This document shows, piece after piece, positions 12,001 through 22,081 of a stretch of 64,000 bases of DNA. The stretch comes from Siphonodentalium dalli. Taxonomy: Eukaryota; Mollusca; Scaphopoda; Gadilida; Siphonodentaliidae. A program made the position numbers and the translations under genes. The notes under the pieces were generated by a model. That model was not told where the DNA came from, did no database searches, and saw only the letters and a program-made list of their open reading frames with translations. Position 1 is the first letter of the stretch, and every line of letters starts with the position of its first letter. The stretch is taken from the NCBI GenBank assembly GCA_032622095.1, contig CP136066.1, positions 103,375,319 through 103,439,318 of the forward strand, read 5' to 3'.

Positions 12001-12119
12001 CTGTCGTGATTACATAGCCAGTCAAGAAAACACTTAATGTGCATTCCTGTTTCTGAAAAACGAATTGTCTATGATGGTTTTCTGCTCAAGCTAATTACCA
12101 ACAGGGTGAACAAGTACAA
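9084..12119. repeat. Tandem ~1,635-bp unit, block 2 (end of unit 2, unit 3, left part of unit 4)
   Basis: Unit 2 ends at 9149, unit 3 runs 9150-10782 (1,633 bp) and unit 4 starts at 10783. Unit 4 stops abruptly at 12119 after GAACAAGTACAA and resumes at 49823 with TTGAGG. Unit 3 belongs to a second sequence type (GACTAACAC, GCTGTTTTG, CGACACAAAC) while unit 4 is of the first type (TACAAACAC, GATGTTTTG, CGACCCAAAC). Unit 4 also has a locally divergent stretch at about 10960-11110 that is not seen in the other copies. Confidence 0.97.
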
Positions 12120-12961
12120 CCCAGATAGCAATAATATGTTGGCCCAACGTTGGCCCAACCGTTGGCTAAACGTTGGGCCAACGTTGGGTCATACGGTTGG
12201 GCCAACGTAATTTTGCTCGTAGGCCCTACGTTGGGCCAACGTGTTGGGCCTACGTTGGGCCAACGTTGGCAAATCATAAGTTACGTTGGGCCAACGTTGG
12301 CCCACCTATTTTTTATGGTGGCCCCACGTTGGGCCAACGCGTTGGGCCTACGTTGGGCCAACGTTGGCAAATCACAAGTTACGTTGGGCCAACGTTGGCC
12401 CAACCTATTTTTTATGGTTGGCCCTACGTTGGGCCAACGTGTTGGGCCTACGTTGGGCCAACGTTGGCAAATCATAAGTTACGTTGGGCCAACGTTGGGC
12501 CAACCGTTGGCTAAACGTTGGGCCAACCGTTGGCTAAACGTTGGGCCAACGTTGGGTCATACGGTTGGGCCAACGTAATTTTGCTCGTAGGCCCTACGTT
12601 GGGCCAACGTGTTGGGCCTACGTTGGGCCAACGTTGGCAAATCATAAGTTACGTTGGGCCAACGTTGGGTCAACCTATTTTTTATGGTTGGCCCTACGTT
12701 GGGCCAACGTGTTGGGCCTACGCTGGGCCAATGTTGGCAAATCATAAGTTACGTTGGGCCAACGTTGGGCCAACGTTAGGCCAACCTATTTTTCATGGTT
12801 GGGCCTACATTGGTCCAACATGTGTGGCCTACTTTGGGCCAACGTTGGCAAATCATAAGTTACGTTGGACCAATGTTAGCCCAACGTTGGACCAATGTTT
12901 AGGCTAGCCAACATTGGACCAACGGTTGGAGCAACGGATCAACATATTATTGCTATCTGGG
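12120..12961. mobile_element. 842-bp miniature element with CCAACGTTGG array (left end of the insert)
   Basis: Perfect inverted repeats CCCAGATAGCAATAATATG at 12120 and its complement ending at 12961, with AA on both sides (12118-12119 and 12962-12963). Between the ends is an array built from GTTGGGCCAACG-like modules with a higher-order period of about 120 bp, and a ~360-bp internal duplication (CCGTTGGCTAAACG near 12163 and 12525). Long frames on both strands are by-products of the stop-free repeat. It has no transposase, so it is non-autonomous. Confidence 0.85.
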
Positions 12962-12992
12962 AATGGAAACATAACCAGAGTTACACATTTAA

Positions 12993-13252
12993 CCCTTTGA
13001 TGACAGGAGCTTCCTGACATTTTGCGAAAAAACCCTGTGCTTGGTGCCAATGCATTCTCTTATATATGCTAGTCACCCATAGGGCGCCTCAAGTATATAC
13101 GAGAATGTATTGGCCTAACAATATTTACCTTCATCTTGTAAGCTAGTGCATTCTCTTCTGCATGAGAGGCTATGGGAGACTCGATTACATAAGAGAATGC
13201 ACTGGCACAGGGTCTTTAATGTTGCACAAGCACAGCTCCCATCATAGAAGGG
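12993..13252. mobile_element. TTAA-flanked miniature element with ATTCTCTTATATATG stems, copy 1
   Basis: TTAA at 12989-12992 and 13253-13256. The ends match imperfectly (CCCTTTGATGACAGGAGC against the complement CCCTTCTATGATGGGAGC). The interior holds inverted copies of GCATTCTCTTATATATGC. The CCCTT end plus TTAA target resembles the piggyBac element of this window but is a different family. Confidence 0.85.
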
Positions 13253-14308
13253 TTAACACTTTTCTGACAAGCATATACTTCATACACATTCATTTGTATG
13301 GATGTTGAGATGATAAATTCAAAAGCCTAAGGCTGTTCGTTGAGCTTATTATCTGAACATCACTATAAATGAATGGGAATTCTTGGATAATTCTCAGTGC
13401 TGTTTTCTCTGCCGGCTGTCTGCTTAAATTTTTGGAACATCCCTGCAAATGAAGATACACTTTTAGAACTGAATTGGGAAATTGCTTTCAGTTATGAATG
13501 GGTTAAATTGAAAACTAATATCTTTGAAGTCATAGCAACAAGTGTCATATGCAACTACATCAGTAATAAATCATTAACACTGGAGATCTCTACCTATATA
13601 ATTTTCTTTCTTCAGTAATGACTTCACATTTGTAGTCAACAAATATTGTGAACTCCCAAAGAATTTCTGGAGAAAATCAGATGAAATTTGTTGAATTGTT
13701 TTATTCCTTAACACTTAATATTATAATAATTATAATCTTATTCAACAATTATAACAATATATAACAACTTTATTTTAATTTAAAATAAGTCAATAAATAA
13801 ATCATTTTAATAATTTGGGAAAAATCCTTAATATTATAAGGACTATGGTCATGGAATCTCAAATTTCCTATAAAAAAACGTAAATAATAAACAACATTTA
13901 GATGTATCCAAGTGTGACTACCTGCTAAACAAGCTAGATAAAACATCATAATTAATACTTGTGACACCAGCAACTACCAACGTGTCCCAATTTTATGACT
14001 GAAATTTCAATGTAAACATATGTATCACAAATTGGCCCAATAAAACATCTTATGGATATCTTACAACCAGACCAGGTGGCAGGCAGATCACAACACAGGG
14101 ATAAATCTTTATTAGATTAGTATGTCTGTCTGGAACAGGCAACCGACCACCCCACTGATTTGATTAAGTGACTAGGGAAGCATACATGTCTACTGGAAGT
14201 GATCTCTTCACTACAATATGACACACACTTGTGATGATGGCCCTCTGACTGGGCTGACTCATTTCAATCACTGTTGACACATGAAAATTGAGATTCCATA
14301 GTCCTTAA
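13253..14308. other. No gene recognised
   Basis: AT-rich sequence with short open frames that have no recognisable similarity. Nothing beyond low-complexity stretches near 13720-13810. Confidence 0.5.
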
Positions 14309-14786
14309 AGGTACTCAATCCGAACAGAGGGTCCCCATCTCAACAGATTCCAACAACAACAATCCGATCAGAGGGTCCTATATTACTATTTCTTTGGCTT
14401 TGGGGGTAAAAAATATTTGATTCGAGTCGAGGAACCCATCAAACAAAGCTCAGAGTTATTAGATATTGATTTTTGAAATTTGTTATTTACTCGAGATGAG
14501 TACTAATAATTGCCTTCAACTGCCGTAATCTGCTAGGGATGTGTACACCAAAATCTATTCAAACAGACAAGGATGGATAACTCTAAAATCAAGTGGTAAT
14601 AATAACGCAATTTTGACTGAGTTCTGGGCCAGAAAGTATTCCCGATAATGAAAAATAATAGATTTCTAAAATCGCTATCTAACAAATCTGAGCTTTGATG
14701 GGTGACTTCCTCGACTTGAATCAAATATTTTTGACCCCCGAAGCCATTGAAATAGTAATTGAGAGGAGTTTTATTGGATTGAGTAC
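14309..14786. mobile_element. TTAA-flanked miniature element AGGTACTCAATCC, copy 1
   Basis: TTAA at 14305-14308 and 14787-14790, with ends AGGTACTCAATCC and GGATTGAGTACCT. Long inverted arms include GGGGGTAAAAAATATTTGA and its counterpart, and GTCGAGGAACC. Related copies are at 26769-27207 and 42364-42799. TTAA targets are used by both piggyBac and Kolobok superfamilies, so the autonomous source is undecided. Confidence 0.88.
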
Positions 14787-15014
14787 CTTTAAAAGATAAT
14801 ACATTTAAATTTTACACATAAACCAGGCCTTAAAATCAGACTTGATCAGAAATTGACTCTCGCAAAATTTGATGTATTTTATGACCTGCAAACTCAGGCT
14901 TTTCATTGGAGTAGGAAACTTCATCGATAGAAATATATAGCATTAAAATGTTGAAATTATTAAGAAATTGCCACACAAGAGCTGGGTTTATCAAAGATAC
15001 CATGAGAGCCACTA

Positions 15015-15208
15015 CTCTTAGGTGCCTAATAATCGTGATGGCCTAATAATCGTGATGGCCTAATAATAGTGATGGGTGGTGATTTAGGCTGAAATTAATA
15101 ATAGTGATGGCAATTTCACTCTATGTCTCAATGCCAAATAATGGTGATCATTGGGAATTTTCTCCAAAATTAATAATCGTGCTGACACTATAATTAGGCA
15201 CCTGAGAG
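15015..15208. mobile_element. TA-flanked miniature element CTCTYAGGTGCC, copy 1
   Basis: TA at 15013-15014 and 15209-15210. Ends are CTCTTAGGTGCCTAATAAT and the complement of CTCTCAGGTGCCTAATTAT. The left half contains a short tandem repeat of GTGATGGCCTAATAATC. A TA target is typical of Tc1/mariner elements. A second copy lies at 42861-43052. Confidence 0.85.
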
Positions 15209-15609
15209 TAGGCTCCAGTGAATTGTGGTATTGTGCAACCTGCTTGAGTGCGGTAATTTATAAATAATCTCAACAAAATTGTGGTCCTATTTTTATTACA
15301 CATCACTTGGTTTTGGACAGTAGAGGATTCAAGAAAGTTCCACGAAATAGACCAGATTACTCATCGCACAAGCAGTCTGTTGAAAGTTATTCTAAGATCG
15401 ACAGAGATTGAAAGTTGGTTAATATGTGACAGAGTTTTCAACCTGTCCTAGTTAAGAAAACAGTAATTTCCATACTTCACAGTGTATTCAATTCACACAC
15501 GAGAAGTAAATGTTCATGCAAACTGGTTCAAAAAGAAATAGTTTCTCAAATGTGAAATATATTTTAGAAATTACCAGTGTGATGTAATTATGTGTTATCA
15601 ACGCATTAA

Positions 15610-15832
15610 CCCTTTCATGACGGGAGCGAGTGCATTCTCTTATATATGGGAGGCTCCCAAAAGGAAGCCTTGCATATATAAGAGAATGAATTGGCTTACA
15701 AGGTCAATATTGTTAGACCAATATGTGTTCTCTTATATAGGCAAGGTTCCCTATGGGAGAATCAAATATATAAGAGTATATGCATTGGAAAAGGTTTTTC
15801 GCAAATTTTTAGGAAGCTCCAGTTATGGAAGG
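15610..15832. mobile_element. TTAA-flanked miniature element with ATTCTCTTATATATG stems, copy 2
   Basis: TTAA at 15606-15609 and 15833-15836, with ends CCCTTTCATGACGGGAGC and the complement of CCTTCCATAACTGGAGC. Contains four inverted or direct copies of the TCTCTTATATA stem motif. Confidence 0.85.
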
Positions 15833-16067
15833 TTAAGCCATGTAATTTTGAGGTTATAGTCGGAAACTGAACTAAAAGAATACATAGTCATACATTGTAC
15901 ATTATTTAATTTTGTGTCAAAATTAATGCTCCTATATTCAAAATGACATCTGAAACATAATTGATTACTTAGCAATGTCAATCTAGTAACACAATACTCA
16001 CAATGACATAAAGATAGCCATTCATTTTAATTTCATCATTTTAGAATATATAGAGGATATCTGGTGT

Positions 16068-16213
16068 TTTTTAGTGGATACCGAAGATTATCTTATTTGT
16101 GACCATGACAAATGTCTATTTTTTCGCGAGTGGCTTGCCACGACCAAAAAATAAACATTTGTCACGGTCACGAATGAGATAATTTTAAGTATCCACTCAA
16201 AAACACTAGATTT
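16068..16213. repeat. Foldback element (GTGTTTTTNAGTGGATAC stem)
   Basis: TGGTGTTTTTTAGTGGATAC near 16069 pairs with GTATCCACTCAAAAACAC near 16190, and a second stem surrounds TGACAAATGT / ACATTTGTCA. Almost the whole 145 bp folds back. Confidence 0.75.
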
Positions 16214-16827
16214 TCTATTTATTTTACGTGTGCTTATGCCCATTATAAAAACGGGTCACATTCAAATCTAACATTTCATAATGGAATTATACGAATGCTA
16301 CTATATATGGTTAACATTTCACAATTTTATAATAGGTATTCAAGAAATTCAGATACGACATAGACGCGAATGTGAAAGTGTAATTTTCTATATCTTCATA
16401 GCTAGCGGTGGATAACGATTATTATCTGTTAGCTATTTCTTCTATAATCTATTGTTGAGCATATAATAAAGGTCTATTTCAGTATTGACAACAATTGTGA
16501 AAGAATAGATAAAGTTTTGGATAAATCATACACAATTAATACATTGAAGGCCCATTCAGATGGTGATGCGACTTCTGAGTCAACGCTCAATTAGGACAAA
16601 TGTAATATGACTATATAATGAATTCGCTCCATGCAAGCATAACGCAACCAAAGTGGCATCGAAAGAATAGGATTTGTACTAATTTAGCAATGTAACGATA
16701 AGCTTTCACCACAATATGAGTATGATTCATTGTCGGTAACAACCTACAAGTACACAAGGTAATAATAGTTTCATATGAAAGAATAAAGTTTGTGTGTCAC
16801 AAAATATACGTAACATTCAAGTTGCCA

Positions 16828-17432
16828 TCTCTCTGGCTAACAAGGCCACTCTCTGGCAGACAAAGCTGCATCTATGGCCAGAACATTGTTTTTTTTCAGG
16901 AGGCTGCAGGCGTTTCATTCAATTAAAAACAGAGTGGACAGGTATGTATAACCATTAACACATTCATTTTACTGACTAGATATTCTCCTTAACAACAGAA
17001 ATAGCGCACAACCAGGCACAACTAAAAACAATTGGCTTCCCAAAGCAAGTGGGTATTATTAGATATCATCAGAAATTGGTAATTCTCCATTGATTATAAT
17101 GATCTTTATTGAAAAACAAGAGTGGTGTGTTGTATTTATCTTCCACTACGATCCTCGTTTTTAATGTGTCACTGGCATAAAAGAAATGGGCAGGTGAGTG
17201 AAAAAGTCATACTCACTCACTTTGGGTTCTTAGTTGTATGCTATTTCTGTTGTTAGGGAGCATGGGTATGGTCAGGTTATACTCACAGTACAGGGTGAAT
17301 GTGTTATTTGATACATACCTGTCCATTCTGTGTTTATTTATTTAAATACCCCCAGCCTCACAAAAAAACAACATTATGGCCCTAGAGGCGCCTTCTCTGC
17401 CAGGGAGCAGCCTAATTGTCAGCCAGAGAGGA
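16828..17432. mobile_element. ~600-bp imperfect palindromic element (TCTCTCTGGCT ends)
   Basis: The left arm (TCTCTGGCTAACAAGG, CAGGAGGCTGCAGG, GAGTGGACAGGTATGTA, AACAACAGAAATAGC) finds its complement in reverse order on the right (GCTATTTCTGTTGTTAG, TACATACCTGTCC, CAGCCTCAC, CAGCCAGAGAG). This is a large foldback with arms of about 250 bp. A clear target duplication is not visible. Confidence 0.7.
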
Positions 17433-17448
17433 GGCACATCGAATGGTA

Positions 17449-17845
17449 GGTGTGTACATAGAACATATCAATGCTGTACATACTAGACTCATCAAAATGT
17501 CAATCGCAATTCAATGTCTGCATCTGTCAAGACAAATTAAAAAAAATCGTCAATTGCTTTGGTTTAAAGTATTATTTCCAGTTCAGTATTGATGCATACC
17601 AGTATATTGGGACATAACCGGGCAACTACCAACATAAGTTGACAGTCTATTGGTTTGGCGCCCATACATAGTAAATATCAATGTACATACTGGACTGAAA
17701 AAAAACTAAGTCACTGATGGGTTATCGAGATATCAATAATCGCAATTTAATGTCTGCATCTGTTAAGACTGTATTGACAAATTAAAAAATTCATTGTTAA
17801 TAGCTTTGATCAGTATTGATGCATACGAGTATATTAGGACATAGG
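17449..17845 (+). repeat. ~227-bp tandem duplication
   Basis: TACATAG...AATATCAATG...ATGTCTGCATCTGT...AGTATTGATGCATAC occurs twice with a spacing of about 227 bp. A weaker third trace is near 18410-18540. No coding potential. Confidence 0.6.
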
Positions 17846-17976
17846 GAGTATCACATATATAAGATAATGAACTGGTTTACAAGGTCAAGGCCATTGTATT
17901 CTCTTATATCGCATACATATCAAAATGCATTGACACAGGGTTTTTGCAAATTTTCAGGACACTCCAGTCATGAGTT
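17846..17976. mobile_element. Degraded TTAA miniature element (TCTCTTATATA family)
   Basis: Inverted TATATAAGATAATG / CATTGTATTCTCTTATAT stems and an end CACTCCAGTCATGAG followed by TTAA match the family at 12993 and 15610. The left end is not resolved. Confidence 0.5.
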
Positions 17977-19215
17977 AAAATCTTTCAACATGTTTAATCC
18001 ATTTTTGACAAGAAAACTGACATGTGTAGATTTTCAAAGAAAAGTCGACTATGCCATTGACATCATAAGTTATTATGGTCAATTGAAAGTAACATAGTCT
18101 GAGTTTATATCTATGACCCTTTGTTTTCAAGGTTGAATATATACACCGACGACACACTTGTGTGAACGCTTTTGAACATAAGGCATGACTTCAATCACAC
18201 CATAATAGCAAGAGATACAGTATGCCTTGAGAGCTATACTTACAAGGTTGAACAAGTACCATATAAACTAAAGTGTTCACACAAGTATGTCGTTCTGTGA
18301 TTATTACACACCTCTAAATCAACCACTTAATGTTTATTGTGTGATACAGTATCTATAAAGGAATTATGACAAGTGTATAATAAAAGTCAAAGCCACAAAC
18401 GTCAGACTATGTCCCCGTCAATGTATACTTAAATTTCCATCAACAGCTTTGATCCTGATTGTTAAATATGTGTTAAGGTTATCAACGGTAGGGCTGCAAC
18501 AAGAGATGTGATTCGCAATTAAATGTCAAGTACATTGTGATATGTACGACATGTATAATGTCATTTCCTGCATCACTTTAACCGTTAATTTAAGAAATTA
18601 GGCAATTCCAAGTCGACCCACATATTGTCTTCATAAAACTAAGATTATCAATCACCGACTATTAATTTATTAATATTTGTAATTATAAGCAATCAACATC
18701 GTTTCTGATGCATCTGTCGGCATATAGAAGAGTCTGATGGCGAACTACATGTACATACTTAGTATAAGTTGAATTGAAAATGACGTTGATTGCATATATG
18801 ATGCAGTGAAATAATAATGATCCATAGGTGCAGTCCTATTATAATTCAAGGGCGGTTGCAGTTTTTATTTGACAAAATAATGGGAAAAAAATGAGAGATG
18901 GATTCATCAATCCATTTGACATTTGACAATTAATCATCACTTATGTTAACTATGCTATGTTAACTCAGTTAATAAAATTTGAGTTCAGTCCCAATAATCA
19001 GCCAATAATGCTACCATTCTTCTTATTTGTCACACATTTTACTGACTGAGCAAATTGGGCATGGTCTGAAAAATATATACCACATTCACAGAATCAAGTA
19101 TTCAATATGTATTGCTCTTTTAGCAAATGAAGCAGTATCATGAGATGCTATGGCGTATTTAACAAGTAATTGTCAAATGTCAATCAGACTGGCATAATAA
19201 ATAATTAGACATTAA
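17977..19215. other. No gene recognised
   Basis: AT-rich sequence without a recognisable gene or clear repeat structure, apart from weak similarity to the 227-bp duplication near 18410-18540. Confidence 0.5.
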
Positions 19216-19571
19216 AGGGGTACTGTGCACTAAATTCGGCCATTTTTGGGACCATCTCCTTTTATTCTCAACAGAATATATGCAACAAATTAATTAATTT
19301 GAGCCATGGATGAGTCCAAAATATACTCATTTACCGTATGAATGATACAATTAACATGGTAATTATAACGAAAATGAATTGATGACTCCAGCCATAAATT
19401 CATTTTCGTTATAATTACCATGTTGTTTGTATCATTCATACAGCACACGAATGTATTTTGCACTAATCTATGGCTCAAATTCATTCATTTGTTGCATATA
19501 TTCTGTTGAGTATAACAGGAGAATCTCCGAGATGGTCCCAAAAATGGCTGGATTTAGCGTACAGTACCCCT
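19216..19571. mobile_element. TTAA-flanked near-perfect palindromic element (AGGGGTACTGT ends)
   Basis: TTAA at 19212-19215 and 19572-19575, with ends AGGGGTACTG and its complement. The arms pair over most of their length (CCATTTTTGGGACCATCTC, AGAATATATGCAACAAAT, TACCATGTT, AACGAAAATGAATT), giving a hairpin of roughly 170-bp arms. Confidence 0.88.
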
Positions 19572-19579
19572 TTAAGGTA

Positions 19580-19710
19580 TAAGGAATAATCCTTCACTCA
19601 CTTTTGCAGTCCAGCACTCTGGTACCAAATCACACTGGAAAAATCCAGTGTGCTTAAATATCAGAGTGTTGAACTGCATAAATGAAGTGCAGAAGGATTA
19701 TTCCTCAATT
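19580..19710. repeat. Foldback repeat, AGGAATAATCCTTC stem
   Basis: AGGAATAATCCTTC at 19584 pairs with GAAGGATTATTCCT near 19691, with further paired motifs (CAGCACTCTG / CAGAGTGTTG; ACACTGGA / TCCAGTGT). It abuts the previous element directly. Confidence 0.7.
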
Positions 19711-19904
19711 CAATCTACTTAGACTTTTCATAATGCTTCTTTGTTCTTTCCATCTCTCATCTTCTTCCCACCATTCCTGTCTTTCGCGAACCGCAACCAT
19801 CCTTGAATAATCCCTTTGATTTTTTCATTAGTTAGATTGGCACAAACCTGGTTTTGCCGAACAGCACCTGCATACAATATGGTTAAAGTATTATTACAAT
19901 ATTA

Positions 19905-20030
19905 GTTACCTTCGGCAACATCGGGGGTACATGGAGATTTAATACCTGGATGTCGATTTTAATGAGGGGTTCAAAAAGAGACATCCAGGTATTAAATCTC
20001 CATGTACCGCATGATGTTGCTGGAGATAAC
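19905..20030. repeat. Hairpin with ~30-bp stem
   Basis: GGTACATGGAGATTTAATAC followed by CTGGATGTC near 19926 is answered by GACATCCAG followed by GTATTAAATCTCCATGTACC near 19980, then CAACATC/GATGTTG pairs outside. Probably a miniature element. Confidence 0.75.
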
Positions 20031-20357
20031 GATTTTGTCCCCACAACAATAACCATATCTCCTTAATTTAAGTGTGTTTTTGGCGTGCGAAAGCAACGTC
20101 ACGATTGGTGGAAACTGCCAGTTCAAGGGTCATTCATATACTCCCGATGTTTCACATGCTCATATACCCCCGATGTTTGGCGCACGTTCTCTTATACCCC
20201 GATGTGAAGGGTGACGGGGGACATAGTGATTTAAACGTGGCGTTGTAGCCAATCAGATTGCTAGTTACAACCGGATGTGGGGACAAATGTAATTGAACAA
20301 TTCTGGGCTGTATAATATTTAAAACCTGTTCTATACTATAACTGGATTCTCCCATCA

Positions 20358-21140
20358 GTTTTTAGCTCACCTGAGCAGCCTTCATAATTGGCTACAGCAA
20401 TCAGCATTGCCGAAGCAATTTGCTGAAGCAAACTGGGCCATGGCATACTATTGCCGTAGCGGATTGCCGAAGCAAAACAATCTGAATTAAGTCTCAGGTG
20501 GAGCTATAGTCATCACTCCTCATCCGTCGTCCGTCCATCCATCCGTCAACAATTCTTAAACCTCTTCTTCAGAACCATAAGGCCAAAAAAAAACTCTTTG
20601 TTTCCGATACCCTGCCCGCCTGAGATTTTCTTGCCTGCCTCAATAGTCAAAAGTTAACTGTTAGAGTGTCAATGTGAATATTTATTGTTTTTCCCCAATC
20701 CCGAAAGCAAAAATAAGTCAGTTATTGGTAGAGAATCTCTACTAGAGATCATACTGCAGAGTAAATGAATTCAAGGGACAGCATGTTTTTACCCAATGCT
20801 TGGCTTATTTTCATTGCACATTTATCTACCATATTCCATGGGCTGTAACTACACTATTCTATCACTTACGGCTGAAAAGTTAAAAAAAAAAAAAATCCCT
20901 GCCTACCTGTCTGGAAAATTACCCCATTGTTATCGGAAACAGAAGTGTTTTGTTTTGGCCTAAACTGAATGGATTCATATTTGATGTGGATGTTCCCTAG
21001 GTGACACACATTAAATTTCTTCTCAAGAACCAATCGGCCTATTTAGCTTATGTTTGGTATGGAGGGTCCTTCGCTGACTGAGGTTTAGATTTGTAGTCCG
21101 GATCTATGTCAGAACAACTTGCATCCATACTCTATGGAAC
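20358..21140 (+). repeat. Dispersed repeat starting TTTAGCTCACCTGAG
   Basis: Begins TTTAGCTCACCTGAGC and continues with CTCAGGTGGAGCTATAGTCATCACTCC and a CCGTCCATCCATCCGTC run, then a diverged body. A complementary copy ends at about 26670. I associate this repeat style with molluscan genomes (recalled, not checked). Confidence 0.55.
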
Positions 21141-22081
21141 ACAAGCAAATCAACATCCATTTCTTAATTTATTAATATTAGATATCAGAATAATTAGTAA
21201 ATTCAGTCTATGAAAATAGCACCCAGAATTGGGCAGAAACAAAAATAATTGGCAATTTCTATGTCAATAACTGGTAAAAAAATAGGTGGACCCAGGGTTG
21301 CGATTTTTTTAAAGAAATATAAAAAACCAATTTTTTATTTAAATCTGATTTTTTAAATGGTGTAGTTAAAAGTGCTGAATCTGAGTGTAGTTACAAACAA
21401 TATTAACAATGTTAAGCAAAGCAGGTCATTGCTGGAGGAGCAAAAGCAGTATGCCTGAAGTTTCTATAGGGTTGCAAATTACTGTAAAATTAACTCTTTA
21501 CCAGTTGTGACGTAATATCAAATGTTGCGAGATATCTGGTGACATATTTTGACACACTAATTATAAAACGCTCCAGCTATATGGCTATATGCAAAATATG
21601 TCAAATCATGTCACCAGGTGTTTAATACCCCTCGACACAAAGCCAATGTTCAGCAAGTTATTATTTGACAGCTCTGCTATATAATTGATATTAATGGGAC
21701 AGCAATGAGGTCTTATCTTGATGGCTGTGCTGTTGGAATAATTTGATACACTATTATTTTAACTTAAATTGGACTCTTATTAACCCAAATATTCCATGTC
21801 CCGTCACTGTTTCACATTTAATCCAAGGCTGTGCTGGTTCAACATTACAGATCCTGCGCCAGTATATTCTCTTATATATGCAAGTGACCCTTAAATTCCA
21901 ATAATCATAGTAATTTACAGTCGCCAATGGATGGGTTAACATCTGCCAATCATGATTGGCCTCTCGTTTAAAATAAAATTCATTCATTTAAATCTTGATT
22001 TAAATAAATGATTTAAATTGTCCAACCTTGGGTGGACCAAACCCAAATTAGAAATTGAGCCAATTGAATAAAAATTAATAA

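Noticed and set aside
12150-12578. 142-codon frame with WANVGPTLGQRW-type repeats
   Set aside because: A by-product of the stop-free palindromic GTTGGGCCAACG array; similar frames open on both strands.
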